Shown in pieces: positions 1-8,820 of a DNA stretch of 64,000 nucleotides. Below the pieces are notes generated by a model, which was given only the letters and a program-made list of their open reading frames with translations, made no database searches and was not told the DNA's origin. A program made the translations under genes and the position numbers. Numbering within the stretch: the first letter of the stretch is position 1; each line of letters starts with the position of its first letter. The stretch comes from an uncultured Isosphaeraceae bacterium. GTDB lineage: Bacteria > Planctomycetota > Planctomycetia > Isosphaerales > Isosphaeraceae. The stretch is taken from the NCBI GenBank assembly GCA_945957605.1, contig CAMFLR010000011.1:1-64000 (forward strand). The letters are read 5' to 3'.

Positions 1-37
1 TTGCTCGATAGCATTTGAGAATGCCATCGCCGGATAG

Positions 38-138
38 TTCAACGGGCTGTTAGACGTCTCTCAAGGCACACTAATAAAGTACCACCAGCAGCACCCGACA
101 GTCCAAGTTCGATCACCACCCCACAATCCAACATGAGC
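38..138 (-). repeat. Partial, diverged MITE copy (third copy)
   Basis: This stretch aligns in inverse orientation with the MITE copies at 14797-14973 and 18728-18904. It shares the GTACCACCAG block followed by CAGCACCCGACAGT, the CACCACCCC block and the CATGAGC end. The part nearer the window edge is eroded or internally deleted. It lies 9 bp downstream of the stop codon of the gene at 148-954, so it may serve as a 3' hairpin. The copy is assigned by alignment by eye. Confidence 0.65.
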
Positions 139-147
139 TCTAAGAAT

Positions 148-954
148 TCAACGACCTCCGCTCGGCACACCGATGACTGGAGGTCTTGGTGCTCGGTCAT
201 CGCCAAGTTCAATCAAGAGCGAATGGGCGAGCTGCAAATCAAGGGAAATTTCCCGCAGCAATCGCCGTCTATCCGCAATGCGAGTCTTCAATTGGTTCAG
301 TCGAGCAGACTCTTCCGCACTCAGTGGCGTTCTCTGACTGAGAGAAAAGACATCACGTTGCGGAAGCATCGGCCACCACCCATTTTCATTTGCGCCTTTG
401 TCGACTCGAAAGAGCTTACTGAAGTCAACAATGCCGTCGCCATTTACCAGATAGCGTTTCGGATCCTTCGTCGCTCCCAAGTCAACGCCATCCGGTTCAA
501 ACGGCGATCGGTTCGCTCTGATGGGGATGTCTTTCTTGTCTGCCCCGATAATCACCACCGCTTGAGTCGGGCGCCTCGAAGGCGAATCCGCGCTCGCAAG
601 CAGGCGCCTGCCCGATAGCTTCACATCAAGGTCGTATAACAGGTCATTGAGACGCGCATCAACGCCAACTCCATCCAACCCACGCGCGATCGTCCCGAAC
701 GTACTCTCTTCTTCTTCCAGGACCAATCGTTGTTCTTTCCATCGCTTCAAGAGTTGCTCGTTTAGCAACCGAACGGCTTCGAGATTCTCCGCTCTTCGCT
801 TGCGAATGCGCTGCTCAACTTCTTTTATTTTGGGCTCATCCGCGCCCAACGCCATCGTAACAAGTCCCAAAACCAGCCCCACCGCACACAAAAACGAATA
901 ACCAATCCGAATCCCGAGAGCCAATCGCCAAGCTGACCTGTAGATCCAACTCAT
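148..954 (-). CDS. Exported coiled-coil protein of unknown function
   Basis: I do not recognise a family. The first ~40 residues hold a hydrophobic segment (around YSFLCAVGLVLGLVTMALGA) that reads as a signal peptide or membrane anchor. A charged helical stretch follows, rich in E, R and K with heptad-like spacing (about residues 42-85). A second charged helical segment lies near the C terminus (about residues 205-260). I chose the ATG at 954 over the in-frame one at 966 because GGAGAG sits 4-6 bases before it. The protein probably acts in the periplasm or on the inner membrane. The function is open. Confidence 0.75.
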   Translation of the reverse strand: MSWIYRSAWRLALGIRIGYSFLCAVGLVLGLVTMALGADEPKIKEVEQRIRKRRAENLEAVRLLNEQLLKRWKEQRLVLEEEESTFGTIARGLDGVGVDARLNDLLYDLDVKLSGRRLLASADSPSRRPTQAVVIIGADKKDIPIRANRSPFEPDGVDLGATKDPKRYLVNGDGIVDFSKLFRVDKGANENGWWPMLPQRDVFSLSQRTPLSAEESARLNQLKTRIADRRRLLREISLDLQLAHSLLIELGDDRAPRPPVIGVPSGGR

Positions 955-1447
955 GTGACTCTCCATTCTAGCGCCAGGTGCTCGTCGCGATTATAGCTCA
1001 GTCGGTGATTTCACGATCGAAAAATCTCAATTCACCACAAGTCTCAACTTGATCCTCCCAACTCCACTCACTGTCGCAATCGCCGAGGGCTGAATTCGCG
1101 CGACCTCAAAGGCGCCCGATCATCAACGAACAAACGACCCGATGTACGAAAGTAACTCGCCGAATCGCCACGAGACTTGAGAACCTAATAAACACTGTCC
1201 CAGCAAAAGCGAAACTGCCGGCAGCAAGAGCACAATGATACTCTCGCCCTAAAACAGCCCCTGGACCTCGCCTCCCATTTTTGGGATTTTGGAATGGCTC
1301 GTATCTGCGAGATGCCCTTGCCGGTCATCAAAGCGTCAAGAAGTTTGATCGATCAACCCAGGGACGCAAAGAGACGTTCGACCGGTTTCCTCGTATTCGA
1401 TAACCTCGTCGGCCCGATGGCTTGGCTTATGTGGAGGAAATTCAGCC
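955..1447. other. Intergenic region, no gene seen
   Basis: This 0.5-kb gap lies between divergently transcribed genes and presumably holds both promoters. A short open frame near 1294-1530 overlaps the start of the next gene and has no family signature. Confidence 0.5.
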
Positions 1448-2338
1448 GTGCTCTCCCTAATCATTGCATCAAACCTGCTCGCTCAAGCAGTGCCGATTGC
1501 GGATACAGCCCCCAAAAATCTGACAGTTGAGCAAGTACTCGATCGCTGGGAGGCTGGCGCAAACCTCATCGCCTCATACGAACTGAATTTGGAGTTGAAA
1601 TCGAAGCTGTTTCTAGTCGAGAAAAACGGCAAGAGCGAGCTCGTTCCAGAGAATGACGCCACAATATTGCCTTCGAACTTCTCGCGAATCTATCGCAAGG
1701 CCGGAAAGAGGCGCGGCGAGTTCGGAGCGGACAAACGCGGTCGCTTCTCCCCTCCCATCATTTGGGACGGAAAAGCCGGGTACGTCTTTGCCGGACACAG
1801 CGTAACCATCGATCAATCGCTCCCAAGCTTCGGAAGCTCAGAATATGAGGACTACGAATCAACCTTTCGCACCGTCATGGGCACAATAGACCGAATCGCC
1901 TTATCGAAGCAGCGCAAATCAAAGCTATTGCCGCGCGACGGTCGTTTCTGGGTCGTCGAAGTTCCCACCGCAACACAGGGAGACTTCGCAAACATGCGCT
2001 GGACGCTCTGGCTCGACCCAGACCGGAATTTTATGCCCACTCGAATCGAACAATGGATGAACCTTGGTAAAGGGGGCGACGCCCGCAGTTTAGACATCGT
2101 TAACAATCTCTCCGAAGTCTCACCTGGCGTCTGGGCCCCCGTTCGCAGCATAAGGCGCGTCTACTACAAGGACGCCAAATCTCCGTTCCATGGGAAGAAC
2201 AGCTTCATCTGCGAGCTAAAGGTTGAACTCAATAAGTCGAAGTTCAACACCAAAATCGATGATTCATTATTTGATACCACAATCCCCGCCGGCACAACCG
2301 TCCTCGACCGCCGAAAGAGCACCTTCTTCACGAAGTAA
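1448..2338 (+). CDS. Secreted LolA-like protein of unknown function
   Basis: The protein has a short signal peptide (MLSLIIASNLLAQAVP). The mature part begins with a helix of the form TVEQVLDRWEAGANLIASYELNLELKSK in outline, the usual opening of LolA/LolB-fold and related planctomycete exported proteins. Alternating strands follow (FWVVEVPTA, WTLWLDPDRNFMPTRIEQW), in the style of a lipoprotein-carrier half-barrel. The start is a GTG with GGAGG about 10 bases upstream. LolA family membership is inferred from the layout, not from a diagnostic motif. A role in lipoprotein or lipid handling is therefore only a possibility. No operon partner is evident. Confidence 0.7.
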   Translation: MLSLIIASNLLAQAVPIADTAPKNLTVEQVLDRWEAGANLIASYELNLELKSKLFLVEKNGKSELVPENDATILPSNFSRIYRKAGKRRGEFGADKRGRFSPPIIWDGKAGYVFAGHSVTIDQSLPSFGSSEYEDYESTFRTVMGTIDRIALSKQRKSKLLPRDGRFWVVEVPTATQGDFANMRWTLWLDPDRNFMPTRIEQWMNLGKGGDARSLDIVNNLSEVSPGVWAPVRSIRRVYYKDAKSPFHGKNSFICELKVELNKSKFNTKIDDSLFDTTIPAGTTVLDRRKSTFFTK

Positions 2339-2522
2339 TGTCGCCAAAACCTCCCGCGAAATCGGCAAACTGGATTCGACCAAAGCTTTGATCGAAAACT
2401 CTGAAATAGCTTACGAAGGATGCAGGTAAGGACGCCTGCACCATGAAGCGACACGAAGTTAGCGATCAGGAACGTCAGAGGTCCGGTTGATAGCTATTGT
2501 CTTAATCATATAAATAACGCCA

Positions 2523-3002
2523 CTAATCGATTAGGACTTGAGCAGACAGAATAGCAACGAGTGGGGTCAATTTCGAGGGCAATGCCCTCTTCCCATCACG
2601 CGTAACTAGTGAAATCAATGACGCCCAAATGAGAATGCCAAAGGTATTGGTGTAGTAAAAGAAGAAATCGTAAAGCAATACGCTACTCCTCACGAGAGTC
2701 AGCGGCCATAACACTCTAATAGTGCACATAAGATCGATCACGCTAAAGAATAACAATAGACGTGAAGCTATTCTCCGCCAAACATCATCGTTACTGTCTC
2801 TCGCTATAAAACAATTCTGTGCTAGGCCGCAAAACGTAACGACAGAAGTATCGATTAACAAAACGCTTACAAGTCTTCCCGTATCCCATGTATGATAACT
2901 ATGTTCGGTGACTTCGTGAATCTCAATGATCACATAAACTGCCACTGCAACAAATATATTTAGTATCAATAGCTTGGTGATTGTACTCACGTTTTGGTGC
3001 AT
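2523..3002 (-). CDS. Small integral membrane protein, unknown function
   Basis: The 159 residues contain about four hydrophobic helices: residues 8-26, 43-65, 83-100 and 110-133. Short polar loops join them and there is no recognisable catalytic motif. Base composition is visibly more AT-rich than the flanking genes, as in the membrane-protein genes at 21.6 kb and 57-61 kb. That may mark acquired DNA. The upstream SD is weak. I call it a gene because of its consistent membrane topology and because no better frame overlaps it. Confidence 0.6.
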   Translation of the reverse strand: MHQNVSTITKLLILNIFVAVAVYVIIEIHEVTEHSYHTWDTGRLVSVLLIDTSVVTFCGLAQNCFIARDSNDDVWRRIASRLLLFFSVIDLMCTIRVLWPLTLVRSSVLLYDFFFYYTNTFGILIWASLISLVTRDGKRALPSKLTPLVAILSAQVLID

Positions 3003-3695
3003 CTTTGTCGCTCGACGAGGGAGAAAAGCACCGATCCATTGTCAAACTCTATTTAACGATAATTCGATCGTTTCGCAAACACTTTCAGAACAGTTCCAAC
3101 GAGCCTGCTGCAGTCGAGGATCTCCTTACGTTCACCGCTTCATCAACCATCTGAGAGATTTCAAACAGAGGCTAGCAGTTCTTGGCTGAATCAGGCGGAA
3201 CATTTCTCCGCGGAGACGTGATCACAGAGAAAACGATTGATAGCGAAGTGTGCCTACAGAAGAAAAACAATCCGCAACTACGTTGACCGACACTACGCAA
3301 ATCCCAAACCTTTTGTACCAACCTCAATTGCAGACTTAATTCTGCATCGGCCCAAAGAAGTTCGCGAACGAATCTCTCATTCAAAACACCATCAGCGCAC
3401 CGGATAAACCCTGATACCCAACGGACTCAGCCCGTTTTACGTCGCGTTCCGGCACTCAGCCAACGCGAATCGTACAAAACAATAGCGATCCGAGAATCCG
3501 TTTCCTCAACACTCGATAATGAATCTGCATCAAGCGGCTGATGCCTCGTCTCCCGCCACGCGTAGGCCGCCTGCTTGGCGGGGGTTTCGGGCTCCTCCCT
3601 CCAACCCCGGCCGCGCGAACAAGCGTTCATGAACTTAGCGCAGCCGGCGCGCTTTCATTGCAATCAATCGCCAGCGAGCGAACGTCAGCCTCGCC
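3003..3695. other. Intergenic region, no gene seen
   Basis: Nearly 0.7 kb without a convincing coding frame. The short frames here lack family signatures and good ribosome-binding sites. I see no repeat or mobile-element end. Confidence 0.5.
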
Positions 3696-4859
3696 TCACT
3701 TGCCGTTGATCTTGAAGTCTTCAAAAGTAACGGAAAGCGGGGCGTTGTTCGAGTTTACCACCAGCACGCCGACTTTAACCTTCGCGGGCCAAGAAACGTC
3801 AACGGGGCGAATCTGGGTCCACGTCACGTTATCATTGCTCACCGACCCCATGATTCGGCCCCCCCGGCGCTCCACTTTGAGGTACGCCGTACCAGTTCCG
3901 AGCGCACCGCTATAGGCGCCGGCGCGGCCGCCACCTTCGTATTCCTCGAAGTTTGCATATGTGCTCAGCTTGCCCCCGCGCATAATCGTCGCCCGCTCGA
4001 GCCGTACGTAATTGCCTGAATCGGCCCAAACCAGAAGGCCGCCGCCGTTATATGGCACCGCCTTCGGATTCGTCGACTTACCGTCCGGCTTGAACTCGCC
4101 CACAACCTTCACCGTCAGCACGAAGTTTCCCTCGACTTCAACATCGCGGAGTGCGCGCGGACCGCCAATCGGATCGCCCTTGCCCGACATATCCTTGTGC
4201 TTCGCGGGCAGAGTGACGTGCAGAGAAGATCCTTCCAGCTTGAACGTGCTGTCTTCATACGGGTCTACGATCGTTCCCCAAGAAGCCAGGGCCTTGCCGG
4301 CGAGGGTGATCGGCGGCGCCGAAGCGTGAGCTTGGGCCTCTTTGTCCGTGCCGTAAGCGAACGAGCCGAAGAATCGGCCAACGTCGTCCGGTAGTTCCCG
4401 ATTCGGCGCCGAGACGACGAGCAGCGCGTGGATCGATTTGCCCCGTATGTATTGACGAAGCCTGATCGTCAGAACGCCGACACCTCGTTCCATCGCCTGG
4501 ATCGTAAGGTCACGACCGATGCTCGAATCAAGCCGAATCTGCTTTTCAGACGTGACCCGGCCGTTATACCGCTTCACAATATCGTCGCGGGAAACGTTGA
4601 GGTAAGACATTTCGCCGCCGCGAGCGATCGCCGTGGGAAACTGATAGCAGGACGCAATATAAGCCGCGCTCGCGGTGTCGCATCCGACAATATTGAGCTT
4701 GAACGAGCCTCCCGCGTCGTTGATCGTACGCGACGAACTAAGGGTTGGCTTCACCGGCATCGCGACAGTGAAATTGCCCTCCGCAGATGTGACAATCTGC
4801 CACGAACCAGAAACCTGCGAAAGTAAGGCGAGCGCAAAAGACAACACAGTTGCCGTCAT
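3696..4859 (-). CDS. Secreted protein with C-terminal DUF1349-like (concanavalin A-like) domain
   Basis: The frame is open much further upstream, but the first convincing start is the ATG at 4859. It opens directly into a signal peptide (MTATVLSFALALLSQVSG) and leaves 387 residues. The N-terminal ~170 residues form a domain of unknown family. The C-terminal ~190 residues look like the DUF1349/laminin-G-like jelly roll: WGTIVDPYEDSTFKL, then GGLLVWADSGNYVRLER, then YLKVERRGGRIMGSVS and WPAKVKVGVLVVNS. Such domains bind carbohydrate or mediate adhesion in related secreted proteins. The exact ligand is unknown. It is divergent from the gene at 5396. Confidence 0.8.
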   Translation of the reverse strand: MTATVLSFALALLSQVSGSWQIVTSAEGNFTVAMPVKPTLSSSRTINDAGGSFKLNIVGCDTASAAYIASCYQFPTAIARGGEMSYLNVSRDDIVKRYNGRVTSEKQIRLDSSIGRDLTIQAMERGVGVLTIRLRQYIRGKSIHALLVVSAPNRELPDDVGRFFGSFAYGTDKEAQAHASAPPITLAGKALASWGTIVDPYEDSTFKLEGSSLHVTLPAKHKDMSGKGDPIGGPRALRDVEVEGNFVLTVKVVGEFKPDGKSTNPKAVPYNGGGLLVWADSGNYVRLERATIMRGGKLSTYANFEEYEGGGRAGAYSGALGTGTAYLKVERRGGRIMGSVSNDNVTWTQIRPVDVSWPAKVKVGVLVVNSNNAPLSVTFEDFKINGK

Positions 4860-5395
4860 CGGGATCACTCTCAGCGGTTGGTGCAGCAATGGATTAATAC
4901 GAGAAGGACCAGAGTATAACGTGCAATTCATCACGCAAACAAGCGAGTGCCCTAAGCCATAATTTCGTCTAACAAGTGATGCGCACTTGCCTTCCTTGGA
5001 TAAAACCTCTTCAAAGAAGTCTCGATCGCCACGCAGCCGACCCAAAACAAATCTGATCCTCACCGACGACGAGAAGCAGTGCCAAGCTCCTCGTACTCGT
5101 CCTCGAAGCCCCGAAATCCCTGATTCCCGACAGTTTGCATGATGAGGAAGGGGTACAATGCACGTCATTGCTCCGTACCGCAAACCCATGATTTGCCCAA
5201 GCTTCGACAGATGGTATCGCCCCATTGACACGCCAGCCGTTCTTGCTGCGTGTGTCACTCAGGGTGACTGGATTCGACAGTAGCCGCCCGGTTCCCACAT
5301 CCGGATGCTCGTTTGCATTTGTCCGCGAAGTCTCAGCGAATTGCAGATCGAGCGGTCTTCTTCCCTTCTCTGGCTATGAAGCCTGGAGCGCATCG
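4860..5395. other. Divergent intergenic region
   Basis: This gap lies between two divergently transcribed genes and should hold both promoters. Both neighbouring frames stay open into it, but those extensions lack the composition of the proteins and are not counted as coding. Confidence 0.5.
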
Positions 5396-6049
5396 ATGAT
5401 CGGCAACGCAGTGTACTTTGTTGTTCTCCTTCTCGTAACGGCTGTGGCCTTCATTGCTGTGCTTTGTTCCGTCGTGCTGACCGTCGATGGGATCAAGAAA
5501 CTAATCGACAAGAAATCCGAGGATAACGAGAACGACTTTGGACCGGTCATGGGCCAGGGGTTTCCGTTTGAACCACTCCCAACCAGTACAACCATTGGTA
5601 TTGTCGCAGCAATTCTGATTGCCGCAGTCACCTCTTTACCGCTCTCGTTATGGGCACTCAAACAAACAGGATTGACCGCACCTTGGAAACGGCCCGTACT
5701 CGCTGAAGAATATGAGCAGAAACGCGAGCAAGCGGAGAGGGAATTTCTCTCCCGAATTCAGGCCCTCGAAGAGGCGACCAAGGAAAAGCAAGCAGAGCAT
5801 GAAAAGGTAAAAGAAGAGATGCGCAAGGCAAAAGAAACACTCAGTACGTTGCAGAAAGTGACCTACGAAGAACGCCAGGCGATCATTCACTCTGGTTCGG
5901 AGAACTCATCTTTCGCCTACTGGAGCGGCGTCAGTCAATCACTTGTAGCATCAGCCCTCATAGCTCTGGCGGCGAAAGCATGCCAACGACTACGCGCCCG
6001 AAGCTCGAAGCACGCCTCCACAAAACCGAAGGATGATCAGGCCGCCTAG
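5396..6049 (+). CDS. Membrane protein with cytoplasmic or periplasmic coiled coil
   Basis: The start at 5396 is preferred because GGAG stands about 8 bases upstream and the product opens into a membrane helix (AVYFVVLLLVTAVAFIAVL). A second membrane helix lies at about residues 66-90. A long charged coiled coil follows (about 100-165: repeated E, K, Q and R in heptads), with a weak third hydrophobic segment near the C terminus. No family is recognised. The last 30 or so bases of the gene and the flank after it are duplicated at 11317-11386 (see the repeat entries). Confidence 0.7.
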   Translation: MIGNAVYFVVLLLVTAVAFIAVLCSVVLTVDGIKKLIDKKSEDNENDFGPVMGQGFPFEPLPTSTTIGIVAAILIAAVTSLPLSLWALKQTGLTAPWKRPVLAEEYEQKREQAEREFLSRIQALEEATKEKQAEHEKVKEEMRKAKETLSTLQKVTYEERQAIIHSGSENSSFAYWSGVSQSLVASALIALAAKACQRLRARSSKHASTKPKDDQAA

Positions 6050-6059
6050 ACAAAAGCCG
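5990..6059 (+). repeat. 70-bp sequence duplicated at 11317-11386 (source copy)
   Basis: The segment spans the last 60 bases of the coiled-coil gene (stop at 6047-6049) and 10 bases beyond. The partner at 11317-11386 has equal length with only scattered substitutions, including the stop codon context GCCGCCTAGACAA. This copy is within the intact gene, so it is probably the original. Confidence 0.75.
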
Positions 6060-6225
6060 AAGTCATTCTAAAAGTGCAATCCGTGGGAAATCAAACCTCT
6101 TCACTCCTCCTCTTTGATCCGCACGTTTTAGTCATCGATACTGGTCTGACCACTCTCTTCATCGACCCTTACAGACAGACATTTGGCTTGTGGTTGCGAA
6201 TCTGTAGGATAACCAATGAAGGCAA

Positions 6226-6461
6226 CTATCCAGTATATTGCCATATCTTCAAACGCATTGGGTCGGCGAGACTTTTCAGAGACTCCTCACTAGATTCGAC
6301 GCCATACTCTTGCTTATACCAATCTACCTCAATTCGTTCTTTTCTAAAGCCTTCCCTTACAAATTCCGGCGTCATTCGATTATGGTACGGAGCTCCAAAG
6401 GCCCGTGCCAATACACTCGCGCAGCAGTAGTCGCGAAATCTATTGCTTCCCTTTCGGTCAT
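6226..6461 (-). pseudogene. Small frameshifted gene, unknown family
   Basis: An ATG at 6461 has a strong SD (AGGAG, 7-8 bases upstream) and opens a plausible 29-residue N terminus (MTEREAIDFATTAARVYWHG and on). It stops near 6372. A second frame then continues to 6226 with a coherent charged C terminus (TPEFVREGFRKERIEVDWYK and on). The two halves together would make a protein of about 78 residues, so a single frameshift near 6370 is likely. The family is unknown. The alternative is that the longer frame from 6525 is the real one, but its start abuts an IS-end-like motif. Confidence 0.4.
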
Positions 6462-6525
6462 CCGATCGCTCCTGATAACGACGGCCAATCGCATTTGGAA
6501 CATAGCAAAACGCCGTGTCAATCAA

Positions 6526-6540
6526 GGTCCTGATAAAACC
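6526..6540 (+). repeat. IS5-type terminal repeat remnant (left orientation)
   Basis: The sequence GGTCCTGATAAAACC is one of eight related end-like motifs in the window (consensus near GGCCCTGACAAAACC). It faces a copy of opposite orientation at 6575-6587. Confidence 0.45.
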
Positions 6541-6574
6541 GCTGACGCATCATGATGAAGTAACCGAATACCTA

Positions 6575-6587
6575 TGTTTTGTCAGCG
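6575..6587 (-). repeat. IS5-type terminal repeat remnant (right orientation)
   Basis: The sequence TGTTTTGTCAGCG matches the reverse complement of the end consensus. With the motif at 6526-6540 it encloses only ~35 bp, which suggests internal deletion of an element. Confidence 0.4.
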
Positions 6588-6591
6588 TCGC

Positions 6592-6885
6592 CTACGAGCG
6601 TCCAGCCACCCCGCTAAGCCAGACAAGGGCCGGAGCACGACTGGCCTGGTATATGAGCATCATTCCGAGCGTCGCCAGACCCACCAAATAATGAATGTGT
6701 CGGTAATGGCGATGAACTCTTGCATGGACCAACGCCGTGGCCTGCAGCGTCTGGCCAAGAGCCTCGTGGGCCAGCTTCTGCGAGGCGAGTTTGCGGAGTT
6801 CTTCATAAACCAAAGGAAGAAGTTGGCCGGCCGCCTGCGGGTCGCGCCCCTCGACCGCCGAGATGACGCGAGTCACGTCTTTCAT
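6592..6885 (-). pseudogene. Truncated ECF sigma factor (planctomycete type)
   Basis: The first ~53 residues, from the ATG at 6885, follow the standard opening of planctomycete ECF sigma factors: MKDVTRVISAVEGRDPQAAG, then LLPLVYEELRKLASQKLA and LGQTLQATALVH. After ATALVH the expected EAYLRLV region 2 is missing. A short unrelated tail with a hydrophobic patch (IHYLVGLATLGMMLIY) runs to the stop at 6592. Sigma regions 2.2-4 are therefore absent and the product cannot be a working sigma factor. The break lies close to IS-end-like motifs, so deletion mediated by a mobile element is plausible. Confidence 0.8.
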
Positions 6886-7242
6886 CGGAAAAGATCGCCT
6901 CGCAGGGGAGCGCGAGACAACAGTTGGCTGCACGGTTTCGCCAGACCGAATAGAAACGAACGTATCATTTTTTGAGCTGAAGACCATAATCCGCCATTTA
7001 AGATCGTGCTCATCGAGTGGCGAATTGGCAACAAATTCAATACGCGCGCAGAAGCCTTACTCGCTTCAAACAAATTTCCATCGAGACCAGTCGTTGTGAA
7101 GGCGCAGACTTCACACCTCGGCCAATTCTCAATCGCTATGAATAGGCCGAAAGCCTCGGGCCTGTTGCACTTCGCGCTCACGGCACGGGTTCTAGAACCG
7201 TCTTCTGGCCGCTTTTTTGCCGACGGTTCAATCGCATTCAAT
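6886..7242. other. Intergenic region, no gene seen
   Basis: The region lies upstream of the sigma-factor fragment and downstream of the dioxygenase-like gene. It presumably contains the old promoter of the former. No coding frame stands out. Confidence 0.45.
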
Positions 7243-7274
7243 AAAAAGTCCCTTGATCTTGGTCGATCAAGGGA
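7243..7274 (-). terminator. Rho-independent terminator of the dioxygenase-like gene
   Basis: A perfect 10-bp stem (TCCCTTGATC at 7249-7258, GATCAAGGGA at 7265-7274) with a 6-base loop is followed on the minus strand by C and five Ts. It begins 22 bases after the stop codon at 7297. Confidence 0.85.
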
Positions 7275-7296
7275 TCGCGAAATTGCAACCTCAGCC

Positions 7297-8172
7297 TCAA
7301 TTCGACGTTGTGCCTGGCGGAGGAGTTGGCGGCGTGCCGCTCGGAGGAGCACCGCCCGGTCCACCTGGCCCGAAGCCGTTTTCAGTTCCGTCGGTGGGAT
7401 CTGCGTTCGCAGAGTCGGAAGGATCGATTACAAAGTGATAAGCCCCTGCATACTGACCTTGAAGCTGCACGAGCTTGAGGTACATATAAGTACCCGCGTT
7501 CTTTGCTGGGCTGCTGTTTTGAGACGAGCCAGTAAAAATGCCATCCGTCGTATTGGTCGTGTCTCTCGCCTGACTCCTCGTATAGGCAACGTGGTTGGCA
7601 TACACGGCATTCGTCACAGCGTCGTAGAAAAAGACTTGAGACGTGAAGTCATAAGCCACGTTTCCCGACTTGTCGAATGTGCGAATTCGTACGTGGATAT
7701 GTGGCGTGCGACCAGAATACCACCCCGGATAAACCGTAAGAAATTCGACACTTCCCTGCTTGTTCGTCACCTGAAAGCCACGACTAAAATTCATCCCCGC
7801 CGTGCCTTCTGAAGTCTCGTCCGAGTACAGCCCCTGCGCATTGGCGTGCCAGATGTCGACACGCGCACCAACTAGCGGATGCGTTGTGTAGGGTGCAGTG
7901 TCGGCAAGTTGCGAGACCGTAAACGCCAGGTAAAGGGGAACACCGAGCGTGTATTTTTGAGTTGAAGTATCGAGCCGGATATCATACCGGTGTAGTTGGC
8001 CGTCAACCCAGTATGGACCTTCAGTGAGACCAGGCGTTTCACCATGTTTCACGCCGGGAACCGCCGCCATCAAGGTTCCTGCTTGCGAGCCAACGGAAGC
8101 AACAGCGAGAGCGCCCGCTTTGATAACTTGGCGACGATTCGGAAGCGGCTGAGGGAGGTTTTCGGAATTCAT
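7297..8172 (-). CDS. Tat-exported intradiol ring-cleavage dioxygenase-like protein
   Basis: A twin-arginine signal (NRRQVIKAGALAVASVGS) opens the protein. The core carries the intradiol dioxygenase pattern: GARVDIWHANAQGLYSD, then YPGWYSGRTPHIHVRI. The four likely Fe(III) ligands are Tyr116, Tyr152, His158 and His160, counted from the ATG at 8172. Members of this family cleave catechol-type rings between the hydroxyls, but the exported 'protocatechuate dioxygenase-like' branch has largely uncharacterised substrates. The C terminus ends in a Gly/Pro-rich tail. An in-frame start at 8190 is also possible. The gene stands alone with its own terminator. Confidence 0.9.
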   Translation of the reverse strand: MNSENLPQPLPNRRQVIKAGALAVASVGSQAGTLMAAVPGVKHGETPGLTEGPYWVDGQLHRYDIRLDTSTQKYTLGVPLYLAFTVSQLADTAPYTTHPLVGARVDIWHANAQGLYSDETSEGTAGMNFSRGFQVTNKQGSVEFLTVYPGWYSGRTPHIHVRIRTFDKSGNVAYDFTSQVFFYDAVTNAVYANHVAYTRSQARDTTNTTDGIFTGSSQNSSPAKNAGTYMYLKLVQLQGQYAGAYHFVIDPSDSANADPTDGTENGFGPGGPGGAPPSGTPPTPPPGTTSN

Positions 8173-8820
8173 CACGTCGTCCTCGAGCAAGTTGGTACGA
8201 ACATTCTTTGATCACGACCCACAGCCGCGCGCCCACGTCCTTTAAATGCGTTGGCGGGGGGGTGAACGTGTCAAGCGCATGACAGAGCCCATAACTCATG
8301 ACGAAACCATAACAATGGAATCATCACGGTTTCGCCCGTGATCCATGATGGACCGGGGTGGTGGGCTTTGAGATCCAGGCGTCGGCGCCGTGGTCGCTCA
8401 CAAAGCAGTACGCCGGAAATGATGGCGTGCTGTGCGACTCTACTCGTTCCTAATCAACGTTCCGGCCGCAACAATTCGCGCGCAGTTTAACTTTATTTCC
8501 AGATGAGTCAGTTGATCGAAGTCGAAACGAACGCAATCAGGACGGAGCGAAACCAAAAAGCTCTGACAAAACCGCTTTGTCTTGAGGCTTGAGCCATGAC
8601 GCGGTCGATTCGTTTGCAAAACGACGACCGTTATAGCCATGGCTCCCATGCCCGACGAATTCTTCGACACCCTCGTTCATCACCAAACGCCCGAGCAACC
8701 TGTTGGTTTACAAGGGGCCGGCCACGGATTTGACACCCCACCGTGGCGACTTGCTCTTAAGAAACAGATCGAGTAACGATCGAAGGCCCGACGCTTCGGG
8801 ATCGAACGCCTCAACATTCG
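8173..8820. other. Intergenic region with an inverted repeat and an IS-end motif
   Basis: No convincing gene is present. A perfect 7-bp inverted repeat (ATCACGG, 6-base spacer, CCGTGAT; 8323-8342) lies about 150 bp upstream of the dioxygenase-like gene and could be an operator. An IS5-type end motif is at 8560-8575. The stretch near 8343-8410 weakly resembles one MITE end. Confidence 0.45.
8560..8575 (+). repeat. IS5-type terminal repeat remnant (left orientation)
   Basis: The sequence GCTCTGACAAAACCGC matches the end consensus seen at 16346 and 22007. No transposase sequence is recognisable next to it. Confidence 0.4.

Noticed and set aside
133..618. Plus-strand open frame opposite the coiled-coil gene
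   Set aside because: It is antisense to a better-supported gene, has Arg/Ser-rich shadow composition and no family features.
4428..4826. Plus-strand frame opposite the DUF1349-like gene
   Set aside because: It is a shadow of a high-GC gene on the other strand, with basic low-complexity composition.
8343..8410. Possible fourth MITE copy
   Set aside because: Only one end resembles the element over ~45 bp with many mismatches and no partner end or flanking duplication.
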